The notes under the pieces: model-generated
Database searches by the model: none
What the model saw: the letters and a program-made list of their open reading frames with translations, nothing else
Told to the model about the DNA's origin: nothing
NCBI GenBank assembly: GCA_016219425.1
Contig: JACRNB010000007.1
Span: 62,001-126,000 of the forward strand
DNA length: 64,000 bases
Origin: Betaproteobacteria bacterium
GTDB taxonomy: Bacteria; Pseudomonadota; Gammaproteobacteria; Burkholderiales; Thiobacillaceae
Direction: 5' to 3'
Shown here: piece after piece, positions 36,730-46,425 of the stretch
How positions within the stretch are numbered: the stretch's first letter is position 1
Layout: each line of letters opens with the position of its first letter
Position numbers and translations under genes: made by a program

Positions 36730-36963
36730 TTACACCAGCCGGGACATGCCGTTCTCATCAACACCATTACCCCAAAGTCCGCCTTTATCGCAACGGTAGC
36801 AGCGGCACCCACCGTTATTACAGCACACCCCTTTTGGCATCCCCCGTGACATGATGGTCGCATCAACCACCACCCAGACGACGAGCGCCATGATAACGAG
36901 CATAGCCCACAAGCCCGGATCCCCGGCCAGCAACGCCCTCAACAAATTGTTCAGCACTTCCAT
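36730..36963 (-). CDS. Small membrane protein with cysteine-rich tail
   Basis: The ATG at 36963 gives 77 residues. A single transmembrane helix (GLWAMLVIMALVVWVVVDA) is followed by a tail MPKGVCCNNGGCRCYRCD with five cysteines in 12 residues. The tail could bind metal or form disulphides. The F-type operon encodes three thioredoxin-fold proteins, so the latter is plausible if the tail faces the periplasm. The gene lies about 110 bp after traG. Confidence 0.6.
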   Translation of the reverse strand: MEVLNNLLRALLAGDPGLWAMLVIMALVVWVVVDATIMSRGMPKGVCCNNGGCRCYRCDKGGLWGNGVDENGMSRLV

Positions 36964-37071
36964 TTTTTTCACCTCCGCCAAATCCACGCCCCACCAAGAG
37001 GCAAGGCGACGTCTACGACAAATCTTATCGCCTTCAAGTTATAACGACGTGCAACGCCAGTCAAGCACGAA

Positions 37072-39993
37072 CTACTTCTTCCGCGGCGGCAACACGCTGT
37101 TGCGGTCCACCGATTCCTTGTCACGCCCTGCCAGTCCAGTGTATTTCCGCACAGCCTCGGCACCTGCCTCGCTCAGCGAGCCATCAGCCTGTCTCCCCCC
37201 CATGCTCCCGGCATTTACCTCCTGTCGCATCACTTCCCTACCACTCGCCCCCTTGAGAGCGTTGAGCTTCTCCATCTGCTTGGCATGTTTTCCTACAGCC
37301 TCGATTCCCCTGTTGTATTGCACGTTGTAATGGGGGGCCGCCGCCTTGGTTCCCGGCGGTCCACCCTTAGCGATAGCCGCATCCACTTTCCCTTGTGTCC
37401 CACCCGCCAAAGCCTCCGCAGCCGAACCTGCTGCGACAGCTTTGAATTCAGTCTCAGCGCTCGGACCTTGAACGTTCAGCCCCAGGGGCAAGGGCTGAAT
37501 CTGAGCGATCCTGGCTGCCGCTTCCGTACTCTCCCCAGCGATACGGGCAGCCGCCACCAGGAAATGCCCATCCGCCACCGATCTCGCAGCCCTATCGCCG
37601 CTTTGCGACGCCATGCGTAGCGCGTGGAAACGGATGGCATCCTGACGCTCGCCTCCCATGAGGGTGCTTTCATATTGGGATTTGCGCACATAGCCCTCTG
37701 CCCGGTTCATGAACCCCTGCCACTTGTCGTCGCCGATAGCATCGCCCATCAGCCGCTCGGCTTTCACCAAGTCGCCGCGCACATGGCCACGATCCTCCTT
37801 CATCGCATTGGCGATCTGCTCGCCACCGATGGTGTTGCTGCCGTTGAACGATGACGACGCTGTTTCCATCGCACGGAAGCTGTCCTGTGTCTGCTGCTGC
37901 CGGGTTTTCGCCTCCTGCCAGCCTTGAGTTTCCTCGCTGCTCAACGTCCGTCCGAACAGCTTCTCGAACCCCTTGGTGTCGGTAGTTTTCTCGGCAATCT
38001 GGCGCTGAACTTGCTCAGTATGCTGGCGGGTTACCCCATCGCCCATCGCTTCTTTGTAAGCTTGTTGCAGCTTGTCCGAACTAGCCGCCTTCCCATGTGC
38101 CGTAAACTTACCTTCCATACCTGCAAACGGTGTTTTCACCCCCACCGATGCAGAAACTGCAGCCTGCCTCCCAAACTCCTTTGACTGCTCCGCACTCATC
38201 CCCATGTCGCGACCAGATTGGGCGAACTTTTCTTCCATCGCCTGAAAACTCGCCCCTCGCGTCACTCCGATCTCATCCATGTGCTGCGTTGCGGATTTAA
38301 CGTTCACGCCCTGGGAACTGCCTGCCTTGAGCATTTTCATGGACTGCTCAGTGAGTTGCCGACTAGCACTTTCCACCTCGCCTCGCGCACCTTCGATAGC
38401 ATGGCCACGCACGCTTCCCATGCTGCCCGACCAGCCAGGGTTCTGCGCCATGTCTCCGACCGCCCTCCCCCCGATCCCGGAGTATTGAGGTTTTCCCACA
38501 CTCACCGGCGCTGGCTGATGTAGATCCGGGCTCGCCTGCTTCTCGTTCACATAGTCCCGACCGCTCATGCGCTGCGCCATGCTCACCAGGCCGTAGATCG
38601 AGCCGGTCATAAGCGCCAGGGTGATAAGCGGGGTTGCCGCCAGCATTTCAGACGCGACGGCGAGCTTGGTGGAGAGCACCTCGTAGAAGGGGTTCAGCAC
38701 CGCCGGGGTCAGCCCCTTGCCGGCGGCATCCGTGCTGGCCACCGCGATTCGCCGTAGTTCATCTACAGTCTGCACTTGGATGATGTAGTTGATGATGGCG
38801 GCGAACGGTAGCCAGGTCTGCGTCCACACTCCGAAGATCAAGTACTTCGTCAGCACGCTGAGACCATGCCAGCCGGCCATCATCATGAAAACAAACATCA
38901 GCGGCGCGAAGGCATAGAAGAGCAGCAGCAGGATGTTCATGCTGGGAATCATGGTTTTCTGGAAGAAGGATGCGGAGCCGGCCGCGTCCGTTTTCCATTG
39001 CTCGGAGGCCTGGGTCAGTGTGAGAGTGCACTGGCGCATGGCCTGGATATCAGTGCTCGCCCCCGCGCAGTTATAGGCATCGGTAACGATGCCGGCGAAC
39101 AAAGCGTTCTCCATGAAATCCGTGGCCGATTGCGCCGCGCCGAAGGCGGTAGTCACGGTATTGGCATGGACGGTCTCCACATCGGGGGAAGTCCACTGAT
39201 TGGCTGTGGCCGCATTGGGCGTCGCACGCACTGTCATGTTGGCGTTGAGCAAACGTGTCATCGGGGTACCGACGACGAAGTTGTCGGCCGCTGCCGCGAT
39301 CAGGGGAGCACTCTCCGCGCAGGCACTAGCGACGCCTTGGGGGTTGGCTTGGCTGTAGTAAACTGACAGGCCGTCGCGGTAATTGGTCGTGATGTAGCTG
39401 ACAGCGTTCTGGCTCTTGGCGAAGTCACCCGGTTTGAAGGTGGGCGACCCCACCACGCAGTCGACGATAAAAGTCTTGAGGTTGGCTTCCAGGTAGGGAT
39501 CGAAATTAGCCACCCCCTTGCGCATGGCCAGGAGCAGTCGTAGCGGACTGGCATAGCCCTGGGCGGACAAACTGATGTAGTTGCCATCAACTCCAGAAAA
39601 CGCCGTTTCCACCTTTGTCGTGATGCCACGGGTGATGGCGGAAATCACGGCCCCCGGATACGCAATACCGATGGGCACGCCATCAACAGCGGTGACGTTG
39701 CCAGTGTAGATGTCTTCCAGTTGCACACGGGCCTTGGGCACGGCCAGCGCGTAATAGGTCACGAGCAGGATCAGGACGATGGCCGGATTGAAGCCCTTGC
39801 CTTGGCCCGTCGGCGCCAGGACACCATTGGCGACGACCCACAACAGAGTGATGAGCAGCCCCAGCCCAGCCGCGCTGCCGATGCCCAGCACACCGTTGTT
39901 GGAAAGGATGGGATCGGCGAACAGCATGGCCACCGATTGCAAAACGGCCCGGAAGGTGCTCAGGTCTCCAAGGACGTAAATTGTGACTTCCAT
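37072..39993 (-). CDS. traG: TraG, F-type mating-pair stabilisation/pilus assembly protein
   Basis: 973 residues. The N-terminal 480 residues are the TraG_N membrane domain, with several hydrophobic segments (for example LLITLLWVVANGVL, NILLLLFYAFAPLMFVFMMMAG). The C-terminal half is a long soluble, Ala/Gln/Ser-rich helical region. In F, TraG acts in pilus assembly and mating-pair stabilisation and its C-terminal part in entry exclusion. Its position downstream of traH matches F-like operons. Confidence 0.9.
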   Translation of the reverse strand: MEVTIYVLGDLSTFRAVLQSVAMLFADPILSNNGVLGIGSAAGLGLLITLLWVVANGVLAPTGQGKGFNPAIVLILLVTYYALAVPKARVQLEDIYTGNVTAVDGVPIGIAYPGAVISAITRGITTKVETAFSGVDGNYISLSAQGYASPLRLLLAMRKGVANFDPYLEANLKTFIVDCVVGSPTFKPGDFAKSQNAVSYITTNYRDGLSVYYSQANPQGVASACAESAPLIAAAADNFVVGTPMTRLLNANMTVRATPNAATANQWTSPDVETVHANTVTTAFGAAQSATDFMENALFAGIVTDAYNCAGASTDIQAMRQCTLTLTQASEQWKTDAAGSASFFQKTMIPSMNILLLLFYAFAPLMFVFMMMAGWHGLSVLTKYLIFGVWTQTWLPFAAIINYIIQVQTVDELRRIAVASTDAAGKGLTPAVLNPFYEVLSTKLAVASEMLAATPLITLALMTGSIYGLVSMAQRMSGRDYVNEKQASPDLHQPAPVSVGKPQYSGIGGRAVGDMAQNPGWSGSMGSVRGHAIEGARGEVESASRQLTEQSMKMLKAGSSQGVNVKSATQHMDEIGVTRGASFQAMEEKFAQSGRDMGMSAEQSKEFGRQAAVSASVGVKTPFAGMEGKFTAHGKAASSDKLQQAYKEAMGDGVTRQHTEQVQRQIAEKTTDTKGFEKLFGRTLSSEETQGWQEAKTRQQQTQDSFRAMETASSSFNGSNTIGGEQIANAMKEDRGHVRGDLVKAERLMGDAIGDDKWQGFMNRAEGYVRKSQYESTLMGGERQDAIRFHALRMASQSGDRAARSVADGHFLVAAARIAGESTEAAARIAQIQPLPLGLNVQGPSAETEFKAVAAGSAAEALAGGTQGKVDAAIAKGGPPGTKAAAPHYNVQYNRGIEAVGKHAKQMEKLNALKGASGREVMRQEVNAGSMGGRQADGSLSEAGAEAVRKYTGLAGRDKESVDRNSVLPPRKK

Positions 39994-39996
39994 CGT

Positions 39997-40251
39997 TTAT
40001 TCCCTGTTACGAGAAAGCCTGGTAACCCACAGCCCGATCTGATTGAAGCGGTCTATTTCGCCGGTCAGAAGAACCGCGCCGGCGATGGGCAGCATGACTG
40101 CGATGGCCACGCCATTCGCCAGATCATGCGAAGCGCCGAGCAGATGCAAGACGGATTTAATCAGGATCATGAGTCCAATCCACACCTGGAAAAACACCCC
40201 CATACCGATCATCTCGACGAGCAAGCCGCCGTCTTGTTTGTTGTTATTCAT
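39997..40251 (-). CDS. Small inner-membrane protein between traH and traG
   Basis: 84 residues with two predicted membrane helices (FFQVWIGLMILIKSVLHLLG and VAIAVMLPIAGAVLL). The start overlaps the traH stop by 4 bp and the stop lies 3 bp before the traG start, so it is firmly part of the operon. No family is recognised. A transfer-channel accessory role is inferred from position only. Confidence 0.7.
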   Translation of the reverse strand: MNNNKQDGGLLVEMIGMGVFFQVWIGLMILIKSVLHLLGASHDLANGVAIAVMLPIAGAVLLTGEIDRFNQIGLWVTRLSRNRE

Positions 40252-41714
40252 CGTGCGGGAGTGGCCACCATGATGGCCGGGTTCGAAGCGGTAACCATCT
40301 TGGCGTACTCCTGGGCGGCCAAGACGCGATCGGTCTGGTTCGCGAGTGCCATGCGCAACCCCATCACTTCCTGTTCAAGTGACGCGATGGCTTTATCCAT
40401 CTCGGGTGGGCGAGTCACGTTCTTTACACCCGAGAAAGTCTGCTTGGCTGCGGTGATGGCGGCTTCCCCTAGCCGGATAGCCAGTTCGTCCGCGATGATG
40501 GGAACGAGCTGAATGGCCACAGCTTCCACCGCACCGGGAGAATGCTGCACATCACGCAAGAGCTTCAGCGTGGGCACGCTCACTGCATTGATGAAGCTGC
40601 GTTGCGTAGCGGTGAAACAGCCGGCCGTAGAGCAGGATTTCAGGTTCCCGATCAGGGAATCAGCTTGTGCCCCAGCATCCGCTCCGGTGGGATCTCCGAA
40701 GAGCACTCGATTCACTTGTCCCACAGTCCCATCGAACGTGATGGTGGCCGTTCTCGGGCTCAGACAATTCGCTTCCCCTCCGCATGAGAGTATCTGCAAT
40801 ACCCGCGTCCCAGCGTTCGAGCCCTCCCGAAGATCAGCCAGGCTGAGGGTAGGTGCGAATAGCGTCCCCGTTTCCGGCTTCACCTTGCCCGTGGCCGCGT
40901 CGGTGGAATCCACCTGGCTCCCAGGCATGACCACCGTCCCTGTCAGGCTCATGATGATCTCGTTGGCCCGAACCAAATTCCCTTCCGCCGCCGCCGGATT
41001 GCCCAGCCACTGCCCTGCGTTGGTTTGCCCCAGCGCTTTCCACACCAGATTGCCGCCCGTCGGGTTATCCGCCGCAGAAGCCCGTGCCTGCGAGTTCGGG
41101 GACGAAAATATCTTCCCGATACTGTCAAAAATGTCCGTCACCGCGCCCTTGTTCGACTCCACCAGGGTGGCAGAGTTGTTCGCCTGGGTGCTCCGCGCAT
41201 CGGGACTGGCGAACGTCTGCACTATCTGGTTCGCGATCGCGCAGGTGTTCTTGAACAAGCTGTTCAACTGCTGAAGCTTGTTCTGGAAGTCCTCCATGAT
41301 TTTCCCGAGCTGGGGATTGATGCTGTCGATGGCGAGCTTGAACAGCGCACCGGCCGCGTTGGCGGCGATCTGCCGGAACAGCGCCGCTAGCTGATCCGCG
41401 TTGATGAACGAGAACGAACCACCGTAGAGATCAATACCGCCACACCCCGCTGAAAACCGGGGCGGATCGAACGTCACCAGGTTGATATTGCGCACTGGCA
41501 TCCGCACCCCTACCCCGCCTCCCACGAAGCCACCGCGAGTCTGACTGGAGTAGGCGGCCGGCGTGGTCGCCGTCGCCATGAACATGCCGTCCAGGGCGTC
41601 CTGGAGACCAGCGAGTGCCGTAGACGAATAGGCCGCGATCAGAACGACGGCCGTGAGCTTCTTGGCGCGGCTACGAAGCCGCCGCGATGGCTTGAGCGTA
41701 ACAGTCTTATCCAT
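40248..41714 (-). CDS. traH: TraH, F-type conjugal pilus assembly protein
   Basis: The ATG at 41714 gives 488 residues. After a basic leader comes a signal peptide ending STALA. The mature N-terminus has the TraH pattern (AYSSQTRGGFVGGGVGVRMPVRN), CGGIDLYGGSFSFINADQLAALFRQ in consecutive blocks, and a C-terminal coiled coil. TraH is periplasmic and needed for pilus assembly and retraction. The first codons after the start share near-identical DNA with traV. The start overlaps the traF stop by one base. Confidence 0.92.
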   Translation of the reverse strand: MDKTVTLKPSRRLRSRAKKLTAVVLIAAYSSTALAGLQDALDGMFMATATTPAAYSSQTRGGFVGGGVGVRMPVRNINLVTFDPPRFSAGCGGIDLYGGSFSFINADQLAALFRQIAANAAGALFKLAIDSINPQLGKIMEDFQNKLQQLNSLFKNTCAIANQIVQTFASPDARSTQANNSATLVESNKGAVTDIFDSIGKIFSSPNSQARASAADNPTGGNLVWKALGQTNAGQWLGNPAAAEGNLVRANEIIMSLTGTVVMPGSQVDSTDAATGKVKPETGTLFAPTLSLADLREGSNAGTRVLQILSCGGEANCLSPRTATITFDGTVGQVNRVLFGDPTGADAGAQADSLIGNLKSCSTAGCFTATQRSFINAVSVPTLKLLRDVQHSPGAVEAVAIQLVPIIADELAIRLGEAAITAAKQTFSGVKNVTRPPEMDKAIASLEQEVMGLRMALANQTDRVLAAQEYAKMVTASNPAIMVATPAR

Positions 41715-42700
41715 CAATACCTTCCCCTGAGCTTGTCCTTGAGCAGCTTCACCCACTCCGATGGGTCTTGGCCGCTGACGCCGGCGCCTCGGGTGTCCTC
41801 CGCCTTGAGCACACCCCGGTTATAACGACGTACATCGGCGAGCATCGCCTGGGGCAGCAGATACTCGCTCTCGACCGCCACCAGCATTCGTTCCTCAAGC
41901 TGCGTCTGGGCCATCATGCCTTGGGAGACCACCAGGAAATGGTTGGGTGGCGCCACCAGCACCGTGGTGGGGGTCATGCGCACGTTGAGCGTTCTGGATT
42001 GCCCCTGGTCAGGTACCCAGGCGGGAATGTTGGGCAGCCCCTTGCCATCCAAGGAGATGTACTTCACGGCGAAACCATGCCTCTTGCGCATCGCCTCGAT
42101 GGTTTCGGCATGCACTCGGCAGAGCTGGCAGCGCGAGTCGAAGAACACCCACAGCCCGGCCTTCGTGGCCAAGTGCTTGAGCCCCGCATCCGCAGCCTGG
42201 TCGATGCCATTGAGGAATGACGACTTGGCGAAGGAGGCGATGGGAACCCGATTGTTCTCATCCAGGAACGGGTCGGAATACACCACCCGCTGCGACATTT
42301 CGGCGAAGCGCTGCGACTTGTCCATCGCCAGGCGCTGTGCGTAGAGATACGCCTCGACGTTCTCGCGCGTGGGGTTGTCGATGGCCCGATCCAGCAGCAC
42401 CGGCATCTGTTTCTTGAGCCATTCAACGGACAGCGGCGCAGTCTCTTTCGGCTTGGCCGGCGCCAGCGCGGGCGACATCGGCTTCGGTGGCTCCTGTACT
42501 GGCAGGTCTTTCGGATCCTTGTACCAGAACCACCCCTCTTCCTTCCCCTGGAAAAAAGGCTGTCCCGCCTGGTCTGCCCAGGCGGGAACAGCAAGACCCA
42601 TCAGAAGAGGGATGATTGCCACAGGGAGGAGAGCTGTTACACAGGCAATGGCCCCCGCGAGGGCGCCACTGAACTGACTGGTGGTGGTGCGTTTCACCAC
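41714..42700 (-). CDS. traF: TraF, thioredoxin-fold conjugal pilus assembly protein
   Basis: 328 residues with a signal peptide ending PAWA and a TraF domain. The motif GLWVFFDSRCQLCRVHAETI provides a CxxC (CQLC) redox centre, and MTPTTVLVAP is the cis-Pro loop region. Many F TraF proteins lack the CxxC; its presence suggests an active thiol oxidoreductase in this element. It assists folding of disulphide-rich transfer proteins such as TraU, TraN and TraH. Confidence 0.9.
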   Translation of the reverse strand: MVKRTTTSQFSGALAGAIACVTALLPVAIIPLLMGLAVPAWADQAGQPFFQGKEEGWFWYKDPKDLPVQEPPKPMSPALAPAKPKETAPLSVEWLKKQMPVLLDRAIDNPTRENVEAYLYAQRLAMDKSQRFAEMSQRVVYSDPFLDENNRVPIASFAKSSFLNGIDQAADAGLKHLATKAGLWVFFDSRCQLCRVHAETIEAMRKRHGFAVKYISLDGKGLPNIPAWVPDQGQSRTLNVRMTPTTVLVAPPNHFLVVSQGMMAQTQLEERMLVAVESEYLLPQAMLADVRRYNRGVLKAEDTRGAGVSGQDPSEWVKLLKDKLRGRY

Positions 42701-43251
42701 AACGGACTCGCACTCGCCACAATATCCTGGCGCGGCACGAACCCCCAGTAGCGGCCGTCGTAGCTACGAGGGAGCCGACCGATGAAGAGATAGTTTCCTT
42801 CGGGCACAACGACGCGCCGATCAAAGTAGCCCGAGGGTTTGTTGAGCTTGGCCAGCAGGTCCAGTGGGCCAATCCGGCGGCCGTTGACGTAGAACACATC
42901 GTCCTTTACCAATAGTTCATCGCCCGGGATGCCCGCGATCTGCTTGATGACCAACATGCCCTCGAAGGACGGCCCCATCTTGCCCTTGGGGTAGAAGCCT
43001 GCCAGTTCGCCGCGATGAACCAGGGCCGGCTGCTCATGGTGGATGAGATACGCCGTCCAGGGCAGGCAGGTCCGCTTCTGGAGGTCCAGGCCGATGGTGT
43101 AGTGCTGAGAAATGGCGCCGGTGGCCCAACCCGCCAGCGGGAAAGCCACGGCAATGATGAGCAGGGCCTGGATGCCGACCCGAACGCGCGGGTTGTCCGC
43201 GAGGTTGCCAACAAACCTGCCCCAGGGTTTATTCAAGGGCGACGCCAACAC
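42694..43251 (-). CDS. S26-family (TrhF/TraF-like) conjugative signal peptidase
   Basis: A GTG at 43251 gives 185 residues, overlapping trbI by 23 bp; the open frame upstream is antisense-like and lacks a start signal. One membrane anchor (ALLIIAVAFPLAGWATG) is followed by the S26 pattern, with the catalytic Lys in GMLVIKQIAGIPGDELLV and a GFVPRQDIVA ending. The position of the nucleophilic Ser before the Leu-Pro pair is occupied by Cys (KRTCLPWTAYLI). Such peptidases process pilin or other transfer proteins. The Cys variant deserves checking. Confidence 0.75.
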   Translation of the reverse strand: MLASPLNKPWGRFVGNLADNPRVRVGIQALLIIAVAFPLAGWATGAISQHYTIGLDLQKRTCLPWTAYLIHHEQPALVHRGELAGFYPKGKMGPSFEGMLVIKQIAGIPGDELLVKDDVFYVNGRRIGPLDLLAKLNKPSGYFDRRVVVPEGNYLFIGRLPRSYDGRYWGFVPRQDIVASASPLW

Positions 43252-43714
43252 GTCCCGCCACCTGTTTGGTGATGTCCGCTTCCGCAGGCCAGGCCACAGC
43301 CACGGCGGCATTGATGACAATGAAGCCACGACTGCGGTATTCGCCCAGCACGCCATCGAGCTGTTGGGCCATCTGCACACCGGCAACGGATGCCTGTTGT
43401 GGTGTGACGCCGGGCGTTGCCATGAGACGACGCATGGCGGTGCTCACGATCCGGTTCGAGTCCAGAACCACCAGCCGCGCCCCCTGCGGGGCGGCCGGCG
43501 CCAGACCGATCCGACCACCGTACTGTGCCAGCACATAGAACACGAAGGCTGACACTGCCAGCGCGATCAGTGTGGTGGTCAGGAAGCTGACGCCATTGCC
43601 GCCAAGGCTGCCACTCGTTGTGACGGGCTCGGCGGGTTTGGCGGCACCCTGATCGGCCTCTTGCTGACCAGAGTGCTCATTGGCAGCCTGGGTAGACTGG
43701 TCGCCCATCCCCAA
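43229..43714 (-). CDS. trbI: TrbI, F-type inner-membrane pilus protein
   Basis: 161 residues. A disordered Gln/Ala/Glu-rich N-terminus precedes one membrane helix (FLTTTLIALAVSAFVFYVLAQ). The C-terminal periplasmic domain matches F-type TrbI (RLVVLDSNRIVSTAMRRL, VINAAVAVAWPAEADIT). In F, TrbI influences pilus outgrowth and retraction. It lies between traC and the S26 peptidase, consistent with F-like order. Confidence 0.8.
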   Translation of the reverse strand: MGMGDQSTQAANEHSGQQEADQGAAKPAEPVTTSGSLGGNGVSFLTTTLIALAVSAFVFYVLAQYGGRIGLAPAAPQGARLVVLDSNRIVSTAMRRLMATPGVTPQQASVAGVQMAQQLDGVLGEYRSRGFIVINAAVAVAWPAEADITKQVAGRVGVALE

Positions 43715-43718
43715 CCCC

Positions 43719-43937
43719 TTACTTGACGTCTTCCGGCGGCTTCTTGCCGAACCGGAAAACCATCAACATTCCCGCCAAGCCAAAACAGAAGCCGGAGGCG
43801 CCTGCCATCGCCGTGTTGAAGTCGCCCCCAGGCGGCATAGTCAGAATGCCAGCGCCCAGCAGCACACCCAGGATGATCCAGTCACGCTGGGTATTCTTCT
43901 TGTCCTTGCCTTGCACACCCACTTCATTCGTTTGCAT
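43719..43937 (-). CDS. Small hypothetical membrane protein after traC
   Basis: 72 residues with two short hydrophobic segments (WIILGVLLGAGILTMP, SGFCFGLAGMLMVF) and charged ends. It lies 18 bp after traC and 4 bp before trbI, clearly in the transfer operon. It may be a shortened relative of accessory proteins found between traC and trbI in F-like systems. No firm family is seen. Confidence 0.65.
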   Translation of the reverse strand: MQTNEVGVQGKDKKNTQRDWIILGVLLGAGILTMPPGGDFNTAMAGASGFCFGLAGMLMVFRFGKKPPEDVK

Positions 43938-43955
43938 GTTCCGCTCCTATAAATG

Positions 43956-46412
43956 TCAGTTTTCCGCCGGCTGCCCGGCGATGAATGCCTCGATGGACAT
44001 CGTCACGTTTTCACCGCGGTTGATGGCATCGAGGATGGCGTTGCGCTCCTCGCCCTTGGTCGAGAAGAGCACCTGGGTAAAACGGTCGGTCACGAGGCGC
44101 ACCACACCCCAGTCGTTTTCCGAGCGTTTGATCATGATTTCCGAGTACTTGCCGGGCAGCGTGTGCACGGACTTGAGGACGCTGACCCCATAGGGTTCGA
44201 TGTTGAATTGCTTCGATTCGATGGCCGCGTCGATGGCTTCGGATCGCTGCTGGAGCACGAGCTGGAAGGCGCTGTTCTGGTAAATCGCGCGCGCGTTGGG
44301 CGAGGTGAACAGGTCCGCGATGCTCTGGGTGACGATCACGACAGCACCATCGTATTTCCTAGCACGCCGGTAGGCGCTTTCCATCGCCTTGGCCATCGTC
44401 GGGTCGTCGAGCAAATCCCAGGCTTCGTCAATGACCAGGATCTTCTTGCGCCCCCGCGTCAGGTACATCTCGTGATTGATCTTGGCCACGAGCTGGAGCA
44501 GAACCACCTGCTGCAAAGTCCGCTTGGACTTCAATTCCTCAAGTTCGAGCACCACGAAATCCCGGTCGAACTCCAGGTTGTTCGCCCCATCGAACCAGTG
44601 GCCGTAGGAACCCAACCGCATAAACGGGAAAAGTTGCCGCCCGATGTCGCGGATACGGTCGTCGGCCTGTGATGTGCACCAGTCGGCCACTTCCGTCACC
44701 GTCATAGTGTTGCCGTAGTGGTTCCAGACACTCTTGATAGCCTCTTCCAGGATCGCGAGGCGGTAATCGTCCAGCCCGCCTTCCGGCGCCGCCATCTTGG
44801 CCAGCGTCGCCTTGAGCAAGTCCATCTCATCGTCGATGTCCAGGACGTGTGTGAAAGGATTGAGGCAGATGCGGCTCGATTCCGAGAACTCGATGAACTC
44901 CCCGCCCACCGCCTTGTTGAGTTTCAAATAGGAGCGGCCCACGTCGATGGTCCAGCACTTCGCGCCTTGGGCCAAGTAGTCGGCGATCAGCATCTGCATG
45001 GCGTAGGACTTGCCGGAGCCGGCCTCGGCCATGATCACGGCGTTGAAGTTGGTTGGTGAGTCGTAGAGGTCGAACAACACTGGCTCACCCCGGCGTGACA
45101 CGAACACAGAGGCACCGCCCCTGCCCGTCCCGGTCCAGTCGCCGAATATCGGCAGGAACTGCACGGCATGGGACACCGCCATCGTCTGGAAACGAAACAG
45201 ATTGGTGATGGCCTTGCCAGACGTGTTGAGCGGGAGGATTGCATCCCAGAGAGGACGCAGGATGCGCTTGTCCTCACGCATGTCGAAGCCAAGAGAAGCC
45301 TGATAGGCGGAAAGCCCCGCCACCTGCTTATCCAGGCGTTCCGCGTCGCGGGAGAAGACAGCGAGCGTCAGGTTCATCTCGACCAACACGGCGCCCGCGC
45401 CCTCAATCTCGTGCATAAGCGTATCGAAGCCGGCCTTCTTGTAGCTGATCAAGGGAATCAGACGCACCATCGGGCCGTATGCCTGATGGTTGATCATGGT
45501 GAAGCGGCGGCGCACCTCCCCGATCTTCTTCACTTGATCTGGGTAATGCAGCGTGAGCATCAAAAGGAACGGCTCGGTGATCTGGTTCGACAATCCATTT
45601 GGGTCGCCGATCAGATGGCTCATTACACCCAGGCTTGTGCGCTTGGGATACCACTTCACCGACATGAGCTTGGCAAAGTAGCGGTCGTGGAATCCCAGCC
45701 TGCGCGTTTCTTCGATGACCACATCGCCGGGGCCATAAACCTGCTCCCGGATCGGCCGCATGTCGTCATACCAATCCTCGTTGGCGTCGTAGACATGGGT
45801 GATGCGGCGCAGCAGCTTCAAATAGCCATGCGGGCCGAGCGGCTCAAGCAAGAGGCCGGCGGACTTCAGCCCCTCGGACATCCTTTCGGCGGCTTCATGC
45901 GCTTCTTTGACCTGCCCATCGTCGGGTATGTCCGAGCAAGGGATCTTGATGGTGACGATGATGGTCTTGCTGTTGAGCAGCACACCAGACCGCGCGACAA
46001 GGGGCCGGTCCTTGCCATCCAGGATGAACGCCCTGCGCTTGGCCGTCATGGTCGCCAACAGCTCGTTGTCACAGGCAGCCTTGTTTGCGGCATAGATGTC
46101 GATGGGTTCTTCAACATCCGGGCTAGCGAACACCCCGACCTGAATGAATGTCCCCGGCGGCATGGCGATGCCCAAAGCCGCTCGGAACCGGTCCACCGTG
46201 CCTTCATCGCCCCCGATCATGGCGGGCGCGCTGGTGAAACAAGCGCCCAGGTATTTTTCCCCGGTGTCCTCATCCGCGCAGAAAAACACCTTGTAACCCG
46301 TGTCGCACCCCCTGACGGTCAAGCGCTGCCAGGGGGTGCGATTTGGACTACCAGAGCGCTCCTGGACGCCGGGGGCGGCGCCAGGCTTACCTGGTGACAG
46401 GAATCCGAACAC
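43956..46412 (-). CDS. traC: TraC, VirB4-like transfer ATPase
   Basis: 818 residues, typical for F-type TraC. Walker A is AEAGSGKSYAMQ and Walker B is KKILVIDEAWDLLDD, followed by VIVTQSIADLF, the usual VirB4/TraC order. The N-terminal TraC_F_IV domain includes ACFTSAPAMIGGDEGTVDRF in the first 75 residues. It energises pilus assembly at the cytoplasmic face. It starts 13 bp after the pilin stop. Confidence 0.95.
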   Translation of the reverse strand: MFGFLSPGKPGAAPGVQERSGSPNRTPWQRLTVRGCDTGYKVFFCADEDTGEKYLGACFTSAPAMIGGDEGTVDRFRAALGIAMPPGTFIQVGVFASPDVEEPIDIYAANKAACDNELLATMTAKRRAFILDGKDRPLVARSGVLLNSKTIIVTIKIPCSDIPDDGQVKEAHEAAERMSEGLKSAGLLLEPLGPHGYLKLLRRITHVYDANEDWYDDMRPIREQVYGPGDVVIEETRRLGFHDRYFAKLMSVKWYPKRTSLGVMSHLIGDPNGLSNQITEPFLLMLTLHYPDQVKKIGEVRRRFTMINHQAYGPMVRLIPLISYKKAGFDTLMHEIEGAGAVLVEMNLTLAVFSRDAERLDKQVAGLSAYQASLGFDMREDKRILRPLWDAILPLNTSGKAITNLFRFQTMAVSHAVQFLPIFGDWTGTGRGGASVFVSRRGEPVLFDLYDSPTNFNAVIMAEAGSGKSYAMQMLIADYLAQGAKCWTIDVGRSYLKLNKAVGGEFIEFSESSRICLNPFTHVLDIDDEMDLLKATLAKMAAPEGGLDDYRLAILEEAIKSVWNHYGNTMTVTEVADWCTSQADDRIRDIGRQLFPFMRLGSYGHWFDGANNLEFDRDFVVLELEELKSKRTLQQVVLLQLVAKINHEMYLTRGRKKILVIDEAWDLLDDPTMAKAMESAYRRARKYDGAVVIVTQSIADLFTSPNARAIYQNSAFQLVLQQRSEAIDAAIESKQFNIEPYGVSVLKSVHTLPGKYSEIMIKRSENDWGVVRLVTDRFTQVLFSTKGEERNAILDAINRGENVTMSIEAFIAGQPAEN

Positions 46413-46425
46413 AGAATGCGTCCCG

